A stretch of 17,805 nt of DNA, taken from positions 1-17,805 of the forward strand of contig JAHEEB010000005.1 in assembly GCA_024640925.1 (NCBI GenBank), read 5' to 3'. A program made the translations under genes and the position numbers. The DNA comes from Bacteroidota bacterium (lineage in GTDB: Bacteria; Bacteroidota; Bacteroidia; Bacteroidales; UBA10428). The notes below the pieces were generated by a model that was not told the origin of the DNA, made no database searches, and worked only from the letters and a program-made list of their open reading frames with translations. Positions 1 through 7,724 of the stretch are shown here, piece by piece (within the stretch, counting starts at the first letter, position 1; every line of letters begins with the position of its first letter).

Positions 1-2141
1 ACTATAAAAGATATACAATCAGGCTAAATACTTCATCTGAGATTAAACCTTGGTTAAAGATCGGAGAAAACGCCAATTACTCATATAGCGAAAGAAATGT
101 TGTTCCAGAACAAGATGAGTTTGTTTCTGTGGTAGCTTGTGCCCTAAACAGCGATCCAGCAACACCAGTATATTCAATTGATTCTGTTACTGGAGAAAAA
201 ACTCCTTCTGCAGGTATCAGAAATAACATAAAGAATCCGGTTGGTACTATTGAACGTGATGAGGATCTTATTTCCAGCAGTAAACTATTAGGCAACTTAT
301 TTGTCGATATCAGCCCTATAAAAGGATTGAACGTAAAGACAACGGTTGGTACAGAATTGAATAATTCAAAGGAAGATGTATTTTATCGTGATTATCAGGA
401 AAGCGGTACTTATTTCAGGCCTGTAAACCAATTAATCAATGCAACTTATAACTATACTACTTTAATATGGGAAAACACTATTAACTATAGTAAAACAATC
501 TCTGAAAAACACAATCTGCAAGTTTTGGCTGGATATACGCGCCAATCAAATAAATACCGCTACCAAGTTGCAGAAGCTAATGGTGTACCTGAAGATCCTA
601 ATTTAAGGTTTATTTCAAATGCTAGTGATCCTCTGACAATTTCTTATGGAGACATTGTTAGTAATTTAGATGGATATATTGTCCAACATCCAGTTAATTA
701 TGATGCTTATCTTATTTCTTATTTGGGCAGAGTTATGTACAACTACGCCGATTTAATTGATATTAATGCTTCTATAAGACGTGATGGTTCCAGTAAATTT
801 GGAGAAAATAATAAATGGGGAATATTTCCTTCTTTTGCTGGGGGTCTAAAAATAAGTGAGTTCTCCTTTATTAAGAATTATCCTGTAATATCTTTTCTTA
901 AAATTAGAGTTGGCTGGGGTAAACTTGGTAACCAGGAAGTACCTGATTATGCAGCTTATACTGATGTTCAATCAAATATGAATTACACATTCGGCCCTGG
1001 TGGTTCCCAAACTGCATATCCTGGTGGCGCTCCTACTTCCATTGGTAATCTTGCTTTGAAATGGGAATCAACAGCTATGACCAATATTGGACTTGATTTA
1101 AATCTATTTCAAAACAAAGTAAGTTTTAACTTCGATTATTTTTGGAGAAATACTGAAGACATGTTGGTGGCTGTGCCTATTCCAGGTTTAACCGGAGTGT
1201 TAAATGCCCCACTGGTCAATAAAGGTTCTATGAAAAACAATGGATTAGAAATTAATGGAATATATAAAAATAAGTTAGGCGATTTCACTTATGAAATTGG
1301 CGGTAATATAGCCTTTATAGATAATGAAATCACGAAGCTTGGATCAGCTGATGCAGAGATACTATCTGGTCAATTCAGAGCTTCGGATTATATCTCTCAC
1401 ACTGCTGTTGGAAAGCCAGTTGGTAGTTTTTATGGTTATGTAACTGATGGATACTGGCAGTATCAGGAAGATATTGATGCTGCTAATTTAAATGCACAAC
1501 AACAATCTGGCAGTAGCACTGCATATTACGATAAAAAACTTACTTCTCCTGGAGATATTAAATTTAAAGATATCAGTGGTCCAGATGGCGTACCCGATGG
1601 TGTAATTACTCAGGAAGATCGTACTTTCATTGGAAACCCAAGCCCTGATTTTACCTATGGTATAAATATAAACCTCAGGTATAAGCTATTTGATCTTGCA
1701 ATATTCGGACAGGGAGTTCATGGAAATGAAATCTTCCAGGCTCTAATCTATTACAATGAAAGCCCTAGTGCTTACTGGAATTTAAGTCCTACCATGTTAG
1801 ACCACTGGACTGAAGATAATAGAAATGCTTCAACACCTAGACTTGATCAATACGATCAAAATAAAAACCTGAGGATTTCCGATAGATACGTAAAAGATGG
1901 TAGTTTCTTCAGAATTAAAAACGTTCAATTAGGTGTAAATTTGCCTAACAGCATTTGTGAAAAGCTAAAAATTGAACGGTTTAGAGTATACCTATCTGGC
2001 CAAAATCTTTTAACTTTCAGCGATTATACAGGATTTGATCCAGAAATTGGGACAGGAACATCTGTAATGGATATGGGGATCGATAGGGGGTTCTATCCTA
2101 TCGCCAGAAGCTATACACTGGGCGCTTCATTTACATTTTAA
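1..2141 (+). CDS. SusC-like TonB-dependent outer-membrane transporter, C-terminal part (5' end outside window)
   Basis: This is the C-terminal portion of a SusC/RagA-type TonB-dependent transporter, which carries oligosaccharides across the outer membrane using TonB energy. The reading frame is open from base 3 (first codons YKRYTIRLNTSSEIKPWLK, a typical SusC barrel stretch), so the gene runs in from the left edge. The GTG at 129 lies inside the frame and is not the start. About 712 residues are visible of a protein usually near 1000-1100, so the signal peptide, carboxypeptidase-like domain and plug are missing. Visible hallmarks are alternating barrel strands, a glycine-rich segment with SMKNNGLEING, the PSPDFTYGININLRYKLF-type strand, and a terminal aromatic residue (ASFTF) as expected for BAM-assembled barrels. 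The stop lies 20 bases before the susD-like start, so the two are almost certainly co-transcribed. The substrate cannot be read from the sequence. Confidence 0.95.
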   Translation, partial: YKRYTIRLNTSSEIKPWLKIGENANYSYSERNVVPEQDEFVSVVACALNSDPATPVYSIDSVTGEKTPSAGIRNNIKNPVGTIERDEDLISSSKLLGNLFVDISPIKGLNVKTTVGTELNNSKEDVFYRDYQESGTYFRPVNQLINATYNYTTLIWENTINYSKTISEKHNLQVLAGYTRQSNKYRYQVAEANGVPEDPNLRFISNASDPLTISYGDIVSNLDGYIVQHPVNYDAYLISYLGRVMYNYADLIDINASIRRDGSSKFGENNKWGIFPSFAGGLKISEFSFIKNYPVISFLKIRVGWGKLGNQEVPDYAAYTDVQSNMNYTFGPGGSQTAYPGGAPTSIGNLALKWESTAMTNIGLDLNLFQNKVSFNFDYFWRNTEDMLVAVPIPGLTGVLNAPLVNKGSMKNNGLEINGIYKNKLGDFTYEIGGNIAFIDNEITKLGSADAEILSGQFRASDYISHTAVGKPVGSFYGYVTDGYWQYQEDIDAANLNAQQQSGSSTAYYDKKLTSPGDIKFKDISGPDGVPDGVITQEDRTFIGNPSPDFTYGININLRYKLFDLAIFGQGVHGNEIFQALIYYNESPSAYWNLSPTMLDHWTEDNRNASTPRLDQYDQNKNLRISDRYVKDGSFFRIKNVQLGVNLPNSICEKLKIERFRVYLSGQNLLTFSDYTGFDPEIGTGTSVMDMGIDRGFYPIARSYTLGASFTF

Positions 2142-2161
2142 TTTAAATTAATAAAACAATT

Positions 2162-3940
2162 ATGAAAAAGATATTTTTCCCATTACTTGGCATATTTATT
2201 ATGCTTTCGGCCTGTAAGGACGATGAATTGCTGGATCAAGTCCCTCATAACCTTACGGATAATGCCTATTACACATCAGCAGATGGGGCAACTCAAGGGA
2301 TTAATGCAGCATATGCTGTTTTACAATTAGGAGAAGGAGTTGAAAGGATTGAACTTTTAGGAACTGTTTGTTCCGGCGATGCTCTTCCAGGTGGAGAGCC
2401 AGGAGGAAACGATCAGCCTAATATGCAGGAAGCTGCCAGGTTTAATCTTGCTTCTAACGCAATATATGTAAATTCTTTTTGGAGAAACATGTATACAGGT
2501 ATTTATCGATGCAATATACTTTTAAGCTATCTCGAAAAATCGGAAGAATATGCCGACTTTCCAGAAGATCTTCGAAACAGGATAAAAGGTGAAGCTTATT
2601 TTTTAAGAGGATTATTTCATTTTAAACTTCAGATTTTCTTTGGAGGATATCCTCAACTCCAAGCTGATTTTAACAACCAGCTAAAAGGAGTGCCTTATAT
2701 TGATCATCCTCTCTTGCCTGAAGAATGGTCTCAGGAAAGGCCTACACTAGAATATACATGGTCAAAAATTGAAGAGGATTTTCAGAAGGCATCGGAACTA
2801 CTTCCTTTGAAAAGCGAATATGATGCCTCAGAAACAGGTAGGGCAACAAAAGGTGCTGCTACAGCTATGTTGGCTAAAACATACCTGTATCAGAACAAGT
2901 TTGAATTAGCATATAATGCAGCAAAAGAAGTAATAAATTCAGAGGAATATTTCTTAATGGGTGAGACAGGACATGAAGGCCCTTATACCGTTCAACGCTG
3001 GACAAAAGATGGAATTGTTCCGGTTCAAATGCCAGGATATCAATATATTTGGCAGGCTGAGGCGAATAATTGCGATGAATCAATTTTTGATGTTCAACAT
3101 TATGGTGATAACAGTTCGGGAACATCTGATAACACAACTGAAGGTAATATACTTCCTCAGTATTACGGAGTACGCCGTGTGATGACATACATGACAGGAA
3201 CATTGGCTTCAACAGAATATTTTTGGGGATTTATTTTACCCACACCTTATTTCATACAAACAGCTTATAAAAATGTAGGTTGTCAGGAATCTGATGGTAC
3301 AATTACCGATCCACGATACAAATATACTGTAATAGCTGCTGGAGATTCTATTCCTTTTCAATATGCTCCTGCTAATTTAATACCCCTATATCCCGATTCA
3401 GCGCTTTTTGATCCTTGGGGAAACTGGCCATCTACAGGATATTCAACATGGAAATATTTTCTTCATCCAGAATCTGTTGTGAGGGCTGGCTGGTATGAAA
3501 ACCCACAGAATACAAAATATTTCCGTTTTGCTGATCTTTTGTTAATTGGAGCCGAAGCAGCCGTGCAAATTGATAAGCCAGATGATGCAAAAACCTGGAT
3601 AAACAGGGTTCGTGACAGAGCCAGGAATGCCGGAAATACAGGATATCCTCAAGCTTATACAACAGCACCAACTGTTGAAGATGTTTATGCAGAAAGAAGA
3701 GTTGAACTTGCTTTCGAAAGTCACCAGTTTTTTGATATTGTAAGAACAGGAAGGGCAAAGCAAATTTTGCAGGAAGAAGCAATGCTTTACCCAACGGTTA
3801 CTAATGGTGATAATCCAACGGAGGTTGCTACAGTAGAATTTGGAAATATATTTCAGATTGGTAAAAACGAAATATTCCCAATACCTATAACTGAAATTGA
3901 TCTGACTAAGGGTACATTAACTCAAAATCCAAATTATTAA
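2162..3940 (+). CDS. SusD/RagB-family surface glycan-binding lipoprotein
   Basis: This SusD-like protein forms the lid on the SusC channel and binds the incoming glycan at the cell surface. The 592-residue length is normal for the family. The N-terminus is a lipoprotein signal (MKKIFFPLLGIFIMLSAC) with Cys18 as the lipidated residue. It is followed by KDDE, which fits the acidic lipoprotein export signal that sends Bacteroidota lipoproteins to the outside. Family signatures are present: the TPR-like helices (ATAMLAKTYLYQNKFELAYN region), RFADLLLIGAEAA, WINRVRDRARN, the late VYAERRVELAFE helix with FFDIVRTGRA, and the usual ending (EIFPIPITEIDL, then TLTQNPNY). The leader between the SusC stop and this ATG is A/T-rich with no Shine-Dalgarno sequence, as is normal for Bacteroidota. 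It is in an operon with the SusC-like gene and is followed by a hairpin. Confidence 0.96.
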   Translation: MKKIFFPLLGIFIMLSACKDDELLDQVPHNLTDNAYYTSADGATQGINAAYAVLQLGEGVERIELLGTVCSGDALPGGEPGGNDQPNMQEAARFNLASNAIYVNSFWRNMYTGIYRCNILLSYLEKSEEYADFPEDLRNRIKGEAYFLRGLFHFKLQIFFGGYPQLQADFNNQLKGVPYIDHPLLPEEWSQERPTLEYTWSKIEEDFQKASELLPLKSEYDASETGRATKGAATAMLAKTYLYQNKFELAYNAAKEVINSEEYFLMGETGHEGPYTVQRWTKDGIVPVQMPGYQYIWQAEANNCDESIFDVQHYGDNSSGTSDNTTEGNILPQYYGVRRVMTYMTGTLASTEYFWGFILPTPYFIQTAYKNVGCQESDGTITDPRYKYTVIAAGDSIPFQYAPANLIPLYPDSALFDPWGNWPSTGYSTWKYFLHPESVVRAGWYENPQNTKYFRFADLLLIGAEAAVQIDKPDDAKTWINRVRDRARNAGNTGYPQAYTTAPTVEDVYAERRVELAFESHQFFDIVRTGRAKQILQEEAMLYPTVTNGDNPTEVATVEFGNIFQIGKNEIFPIPITEIDLTKGTLTQNPNY

Positions 3941-3952
3941 ATTTGAATTATA

Positions 3953-3986
3953 AATAAGAGGCATGCAAAAAAGCATGTCTCTTATT
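3953..3986 (+). terminator. Hairpin after the susD-like gene (terminator or processing/attenuation site)
   Basis: Bases 3953-3966 pair with 3973-3986, giving 14 consecutive pairs (one of them G-T) around a six-A loop, starting 12 bases after the SusD stop. There is no clear T-tract after the stem, only TT and then GCAC. It may therefore be a weak terminator or a 3' stabilising hairpin that lowers expression of the downstream CBM9 gene relative to susC/susD, rather than a full stop. Confidence 0.7.
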
Positions 3987-4004
3987 GCACAAAATAAAAA
4001 AATT

Positions 4005-4060
4005 AACTATCATTGGTATAACTTTAAAAACTAAACAAATTTTTAACTAAAACTATCATT
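4005..4060 (+). repeat. Pair of AACTATCATT direct repeats in the leader of the CBM9-like gene
   Basis: The 10-mer AACTATCATT occurs at 4005-4014 and again at 4051-4060, the second copy ending three bases before the ATG at 4064. Between them is TATAACTTTA (4017-4026), one base away from the Bacteroidota -7 box TAnnTTTG. The repeat may be a regulatory or leader element, but in AT-rich intergenic DNA chance cannot be excluded. Confidence 0.35.
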
Positions 4061-4063
4061 ATT

Positions 4064-5176
4064 ATGAAAAAACAATTACTATGCTTATGTTCTGTTGCAT
4101 TGTTTGCGGCAGGCAATTTAGCTACTGCTCAGTACTACGAACCAGTTACAAAATTAGATGTAGTTCCAACTAAAGCTGCTATAACCATTGATGGTACAGC
4201 CGATGCATCTTATGGGGATTTTCAGGCTACAACAATTTGTAAGGCAGGTGCTGCTGCAGGTGCTGCAGGTATTGATCCTTACCTGGCTAATAACTATCCT
4301 GATTTTGGAGCTGAATTCAAGCTCTGCTGGGATACCACTTATCTTTATCTGTATGCGGAAGTTACAGATGATATTGCAGAAAACTATGTGAGAGGAAAAG
4401 AACAATCATGGACATGGGACAATGTAGAAGCATTTATAGATCTTGATACCAGCTCTTTAGCCGCTAATAAAAACATCGGAAAAATTCAAATGCGTTTTAA
4501 CCGTGGTCTTTTAAGTAAATGTGATGTAGACTCATTAGTAGAATCTGCTGGTGGTAATGTTACTGCTGATAAATTTTTATTTTCAGTAAATAATGATGCT
4601 GCTTCATTAAACAGCAGTAATGCTGGTTGGAGTTTCGAAGTTGCCATTCCTTGGACAGCAGCTATGTCTGGTACGATTGACACTAGAATGTCTGAACAGA
4701 TTAAAGATGTTATCGGATTTGACTTCGCTGTTGCCGATGCTGATGGTGATGGTTCTGCCACAACCGGTGGTAGAAATATAGATGGAGGCCAACAGGCTTT
4801 CTGGGATACTGATAAAGATCCAGCAACTGGTTTATTTGGAAAAGGTACCGAGGATAATGCATATCAGGATAAGTTGACTTATGGTTGGATTACATTAACA
4901 GGTACTCCTGTAAACTTAGCACCAGTCGGTGGAACCCATGATTATTCTTGTACAATTCCTATATCCTCTGCATTTGCTGAAACTTTAAGAGTATATCCAA
5001 ATCCGTCTACAGGTTTAGTAAAAATAGAAGGTGCAACTACTGAAGTTTCTGTTTATACTATTACTGGGTCTTTAGTGAAAACAATAAAAGCTTCCGACGA
5101 AATTTCTGTTTCTCTTGAAAGCGGTATTTATTTTATTAAAGCTAATGGCTCTTCCCAAAAACTTGTTGTAAAATAA
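4064..5176 (+). CDS. Secreted CBM9-like carbohydrate-binding protein with type IX secretion sorting domain
   Basis: The protein (370 aa) starts with a Sec signal peptide (MKKQLLCLCSVALFAAGNLATAQ, cleavage near residue 22). Residues ~30-285 resemble the CBM9-like/DOMON-type beta-sandwich: an N-terminal IDGTADASYG segment, a strand with DTTYLYLYAEVTDD, the aromatic WTWDNVEAFIDLD stretch at 116-128, and a late strand containing GFDFAVADADGDG. Residues ~305-370 are a type A C-terminal sorting domain of the type IX system, recognised by VYPNPSTG at 310-317, the GSLVKTI strand and the final QKLVVK. The expected fate is Sec export, then type IX secretion with release or anchoring at the surface. There is no catalytic motif, so the inferred role is glycan capture next to the SusC/SusD complex, the position often held by SusE/F-like lipoproteins. 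CBM9 families bind xylan or glucan chain ends, but ligand specificity here is unknown. Confidence 0.85.
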   Translation: MKKQLLCLCSVALFAAGNLATAQYYEPVTKLDVVPTKAAITIDGTADASYGDFQATTICKAGAAAGAAGIDPYLANNYPDFGAEFKLCWDTTYLYLYAEVTDDIAENYVRGKEQSWTWDNVEAFIDLDTSSLAANKNIGKIQMRFNRGLLSKCDVDSLVESAGGNVTADKFLFSVNNDAASLNSSNAGWSFEVAIPWTAAMSGTIDTRMSEQIKDVIGFDFAVADADGDGSATTGGRNIDGGQQAFWDTDKDPATGLFGKGTEDNAYQDKLTYGWITLTGTPVNLAPVGGTHDYSCTIPISSAFAETLRVYPNPSTGLVKIEGATTEVSVYTITGSLVKTIKASDEISVSLESGIYFIKANGSSQKLVVK

Positions 5177-5208
5177 TACAAACGATTTAAAGTTTTACCA
5201 ATTATATT

Positions 5209-5236
5209 AAAGGACGCTTGAAAAGAGCGTCCTTTT
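5209..5236 (+). terminator. Intrinsic terminator after the CBM9-like gene
   Basis: Bases 5209-5218 (AAAGGACGCT) pair perfectly with 5226-5235 (AGCGTCCTTT) around a seven-base loop, followed by a T-rich stretch. This is a conventional rho-independent terminator 32 bases after the stop codon and marks the end of the susC/susD/CBM9 transcript. The A-run on the left side means it could also work for antisense transcription. Confidence 0.88.
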
Positions 5237-5283
5237 CATTTTCAAAAAGGTTCCGGTTTTCTTCTAATAAATTATTTTTTACC

Positions 5284-5305
5284 AAACTAAAATTAAAATT
5301 AGTTT
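5284..5305. repeat. Short inverted repeat upstream of the SGNH gene promoter
   Basis: AAACTAA (5284-5290) and TTAGTTT (5299-5305) form a 7-bp inverted repeat with an 8-base A/T spacer, about 40 bases upstream of the -7 box at 5344. The position would suit an activator or repressor site, but the arms are short and AT-rich, so the call is weak. Confidence 0.25.
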
Positions 5306-5343
5306 CTGCTTCATTTATAGTTATGTATACCATGGATTTTAAC

Positions 5344-5351
5344 TACTTTTG
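5344..5351 (+). promoter_or_regulatory. Bacteroidota -7 promoter box for the SGNH/TPR gene
   Basis: TACTTTTG matches the Bacteroidota housekeeping -7 consensus TAnnTTTG exactly. It lies after the terminator of the preceding unit and 27 bases before the ATG at 5379, giving a short leader of about 20 bases. A convincing -33 TTTG is not present at the expected distance (only TTTA near 5314). The match also argues against the TTG at 5349 as the start codon, since that codon overlaps the box. Confidence 0.55.
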
Positions 5352-5378
5352 TCTCGCCTAATTTTCACATTTAAGTTC

Positions 5379-7622
5379 ATGAAAAACAAACTGGAGAAAA
5401 TAAAGAAAAATACACCCCTAGATCCAAAAAAGAAATTTATTTTTTCTGTTATCCTTGTACTTATCCCGGTTTTTATTCTTTTTCTTATCGAGTTCTCCCT
5501 GAGAATTGCTAACTATGGTGATAATTACAGCCTGTTTGTCGATTTTAGTATGTATGGTAAAGAATACCGTACATGTAACCGTGATATTGGAAAAAAGTAT
5601 TTCCATAATCTACCTTACACTACTCCCTGTAATGATATTTTTTTAAAACAGAAACCTAAAAACGGATTTCGGGTTTTCGTTATTGGAAGCTCCACAACCG
5701 TCGGTTTTCCTTATAGCCAAGGAGTTATGTTTTCCAGAATACTTCAAAGCAGATTGCAAGACAGCTACCCTGGTAAATATATAGAGGTAATTAATACCGG
5801 TATGACTGCCATTAACAGTTATACATTTCAGGATAAATTTGGTGAAATATTAAAAGAAAAACCTGATGCGGTTATCATATATGGAGGTCAGAATGAATTT
5901 TATGGAGGAATGGGTATTGGCTCAAATGATGCTTCGGGGAAGTTTCGGTGGATGAAGATTCTCCAGCTTGACCTCCTTGAGTTTAAGACATATCAGCTCA
6001 TTCGGAATATCATAGCTGGTTCAAAGAAACAGTTGAAGAATAAAAATAAAATAGAAAATGCCGGTAGTGCAACGCTAATGCAACTCTGCAGCGCAAACAC
6101 CGACATTGAATACAATAGCGAGGTTTACCTACTGGCTCACGAACATTTCAAAAAGAACATGGAGTCAATTTTAAAGAAAGCCAACAAGAAAGGCGTACCT
6201 GTATTTTTCAGTGAGCTTGTTTGCAATGTCAAAGATTTACCACCTTTCGGTTCTTCCAAATCAACCAACTATCCTTCAGCAATTTCAGTTTATGAAGAAG
6301 CCCGGACTTTTGAAAAAGAAGGTGATTATGAAAAAGCTAAAGCTTCTTACTATCGTGCCAAAGATTTAGACTGTATACGCTTCAGAGCTTCAGAAGATTT
6401 AAATAAAATTGTAGATGATCTAGCAGCTAAATATGGAGCTTATCTTGTTCCAATGGAAAGCATTTTCGAAAAGAACTCACCCCATGGACTTATTGGGAAC
6501 AACCTGATAACAGAACATGTACATCCGAATATTGATGGGTATTTCATAATGGCTGATGCTTTTTATTCATCAATAGTGCAAAGCAAAATTATTGGTAGAG
6601 TTGATTCTTCGAATTACAAACCCTCTTCTTATTACAGAAAAAATTGGGGTTTTACGGAACTTGATAGTGTTTCAGCTGAACTATTATTACATAAATTAAA
6701 AAATGGATGGCCTTTTAAGTCCGCTGCCATTGAAAACAGATTTATTAAGGACTTTAAACCAAAAGGAATTATTGATTCTCTTGCTTTTCAGGCTATGAGA
6801 TTCGATGTATTTACTCTGGAATCTGCTCATAAATTTTTAGCCCATTATTATTTAAATAATAAACAACCGGACAAAGCTTTCCAAGAGTATTATTCTATTA
6901 TTAAAATTCAACCCTATAATATACAAAACTATATAGAGGCTGGAGATTTACTTTTTCAAAATGGCAGTTACGAAAAGGCCTTGGAGATTTTTCTTTCATC
7001 TTTAAAAATAGATCGTGAAATTTATATTCTCAGTAAAACCGGAGAAATATATTGTCTCAATAAAAACTTTAAAGAAGCTATTCCCTATCTCGAAGAGGTA
7101 AATAATTTGGACCCGAATTTTAGAAAACAAACAATTGTGAATTTACTTTTTCAGGCATACAATGAAACCGGAAATAGTAAAAAAGCAAAAGAAATATTCA
7201 GTTCAAATAAAGAGCTGCTATCACAATCATCTGCAATCAAAAAACAAGAGGTGGTACTACGAATACCTTCTGATGTAAAACAACAGATAGAACAAGCAAT
7301 AAAAGATTTACAAAGTGGAAATATTGAAAAAGCACTTTCTTTGCTACTAGATGCTAATAAAACCCATGAAACTAGTCTGGCCAGTCGCTTTTTGGGAGAC
7401 ATTTACCTTCAAAGAAAGGATAAAAAAGCATTATTTTACTTAAAAAAAGTATATCCTGACTATAGTGCTGACCCACAGTATTTAAATTCAATTTGTTATG
7501 CCAGTATTTTGTTTAAAGATTTTAAAACAGCAAAGGAAATACTGCCCAGATTAAAACAACTTTCGCCTAATAATCCGAACATTCCGGTTTTTGAGAAAAA
7601 TATTCCTCCGGAATACAAATAA
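5379..7622 (+). CDS. Membrane-anchored SGNH-fold protein with C-terminal TPR-like repeats
   Basis: I chose the ATG at 5379 (747 aa) because the alternative TTG at 5349 overlaps the promoter box. A lysine-rich N-terminus leads into one transmembrane helix (about residues 20-41), so the rest is probably periplasmic. Two cysteines flank a short conserved stretch before the SGNH core and could form a disulfide. The SGNH blocks are: VIGSSTTVG with Ser105 as the likely nucleophile in place of GDSL, NTGM as block II, GGQNEFYGG with Asn172 as block III, and EHVHPN with His382 as block V. The usual catalytic-dyad Asp is Glu379 here. Residues ~485-740 carry TPR-like helix pairs (NGSYEKALEIF, NKNFKEAIPYL, GNSKKAKEIF). 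Many SGNH proteins are carbohydrate or lipid esterases or O-acetyltransferase subunits, so acting on acetylated glycans or on envelope polymer is plausible but unproven. It sits between transport genes of a sugar locus. Confidence 0.8.
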   Translation: MKNKLEKIKKNTPLDPKKKFIFSVILVLIPVFILFLIEFSLRIANYGDNYSLFVDFSMYGKEYRTCNRDIGKKYFHNLPYTTPCNDIFLKQKPKNGFRVFVIGSSTTVGFPYSQGVMFSRILQSRLQDSYPGKYIEVINTGMTAINSYTFQDKFGEILKEKPDAVIIYGGQNEFYGGMGIGSNDASGKFRWMKILQLDLLEFKTYQLIRNIIAGSKKQLKNKNKIENAGSATLMQLCSANTDIEYNSEVYLLAHEHFKKNMESILKKANKKGVPVFFSELVCNVKDLPPFGSSKSTNYPSAISVYEEARTFEKEGDYEKAKASYYRAKDLDCIRFRASEDLNKIVDDLAAKYGAYLVPMESIFEKNSPHGLIGNNLITEHVHPNIDGYFIMADAFYSSIVQSKIIGRVDSSNYKPSSYYRKNWGFTELDSVSAELLLHKLKNGWPFKSAAIENRFIKDFKPKGIIDSLAFQAMRFDVFTLESAHKFLAHYYLNNKQPDKAFQEYYSIIKIQPYNIQNYIEAGDLLFQNGSYEKALEIFLSSLKIDREIYILSKTGEIYCLNKNFKEAIPYLEEVNNLDPNFRKQTIVNLLFQAYNETGNSKKAKEIFSSNKELLSQSSAIKKQEVVLRIPSDVKQQIEQAIKDLQSGNIEKALSLLLDANKTHETSLASRFLGDIYLQRKDKKALFYLKKVYPDYSADPQYLNSICYASILFKDFKTAKEILPRLKQLSPNNPNIPVFEKNIPPEYK

Positions 7623-7724
7623 AAGCAATTCCTAATCTCATTGATTTGTAACAAAATGATTATCTTCAAACCCGAATTTAAAATTCTTAATTTCCTTACT
7701 AATACACTAATTTAAGTAATACTC

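Noticed and set aside
129..131. GTG at 129 as a start codon for the SusC-like gene.
   Set aside because: The frame continues upstream to base 3 with typical SusC barrel sequence, so the gene simply begins outside the window.
2874..3794. Antisense open frames of 112 and 120 codons opposite the susD-like gene.
   Set aside because: The sense strand is an intact SusD protein; the antisense translations show no family features and no promoter.
5349..5351. TTG at 5349 as the start of the SGNH/TPR protein.
   Set aside because: It overlaps a perfect -7 promoter box, and the ATG at 5379 gives a normal lysine-rich N-terminus before the membrane helix.
7645..7668. TTTG at 7645 with TATCTTCA at 7661 as a promoter for the symporter.
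   Set aside because: The gap of 12 bases is far below the usual 19-21, and TATCTTCA misses the G of the -7 box.
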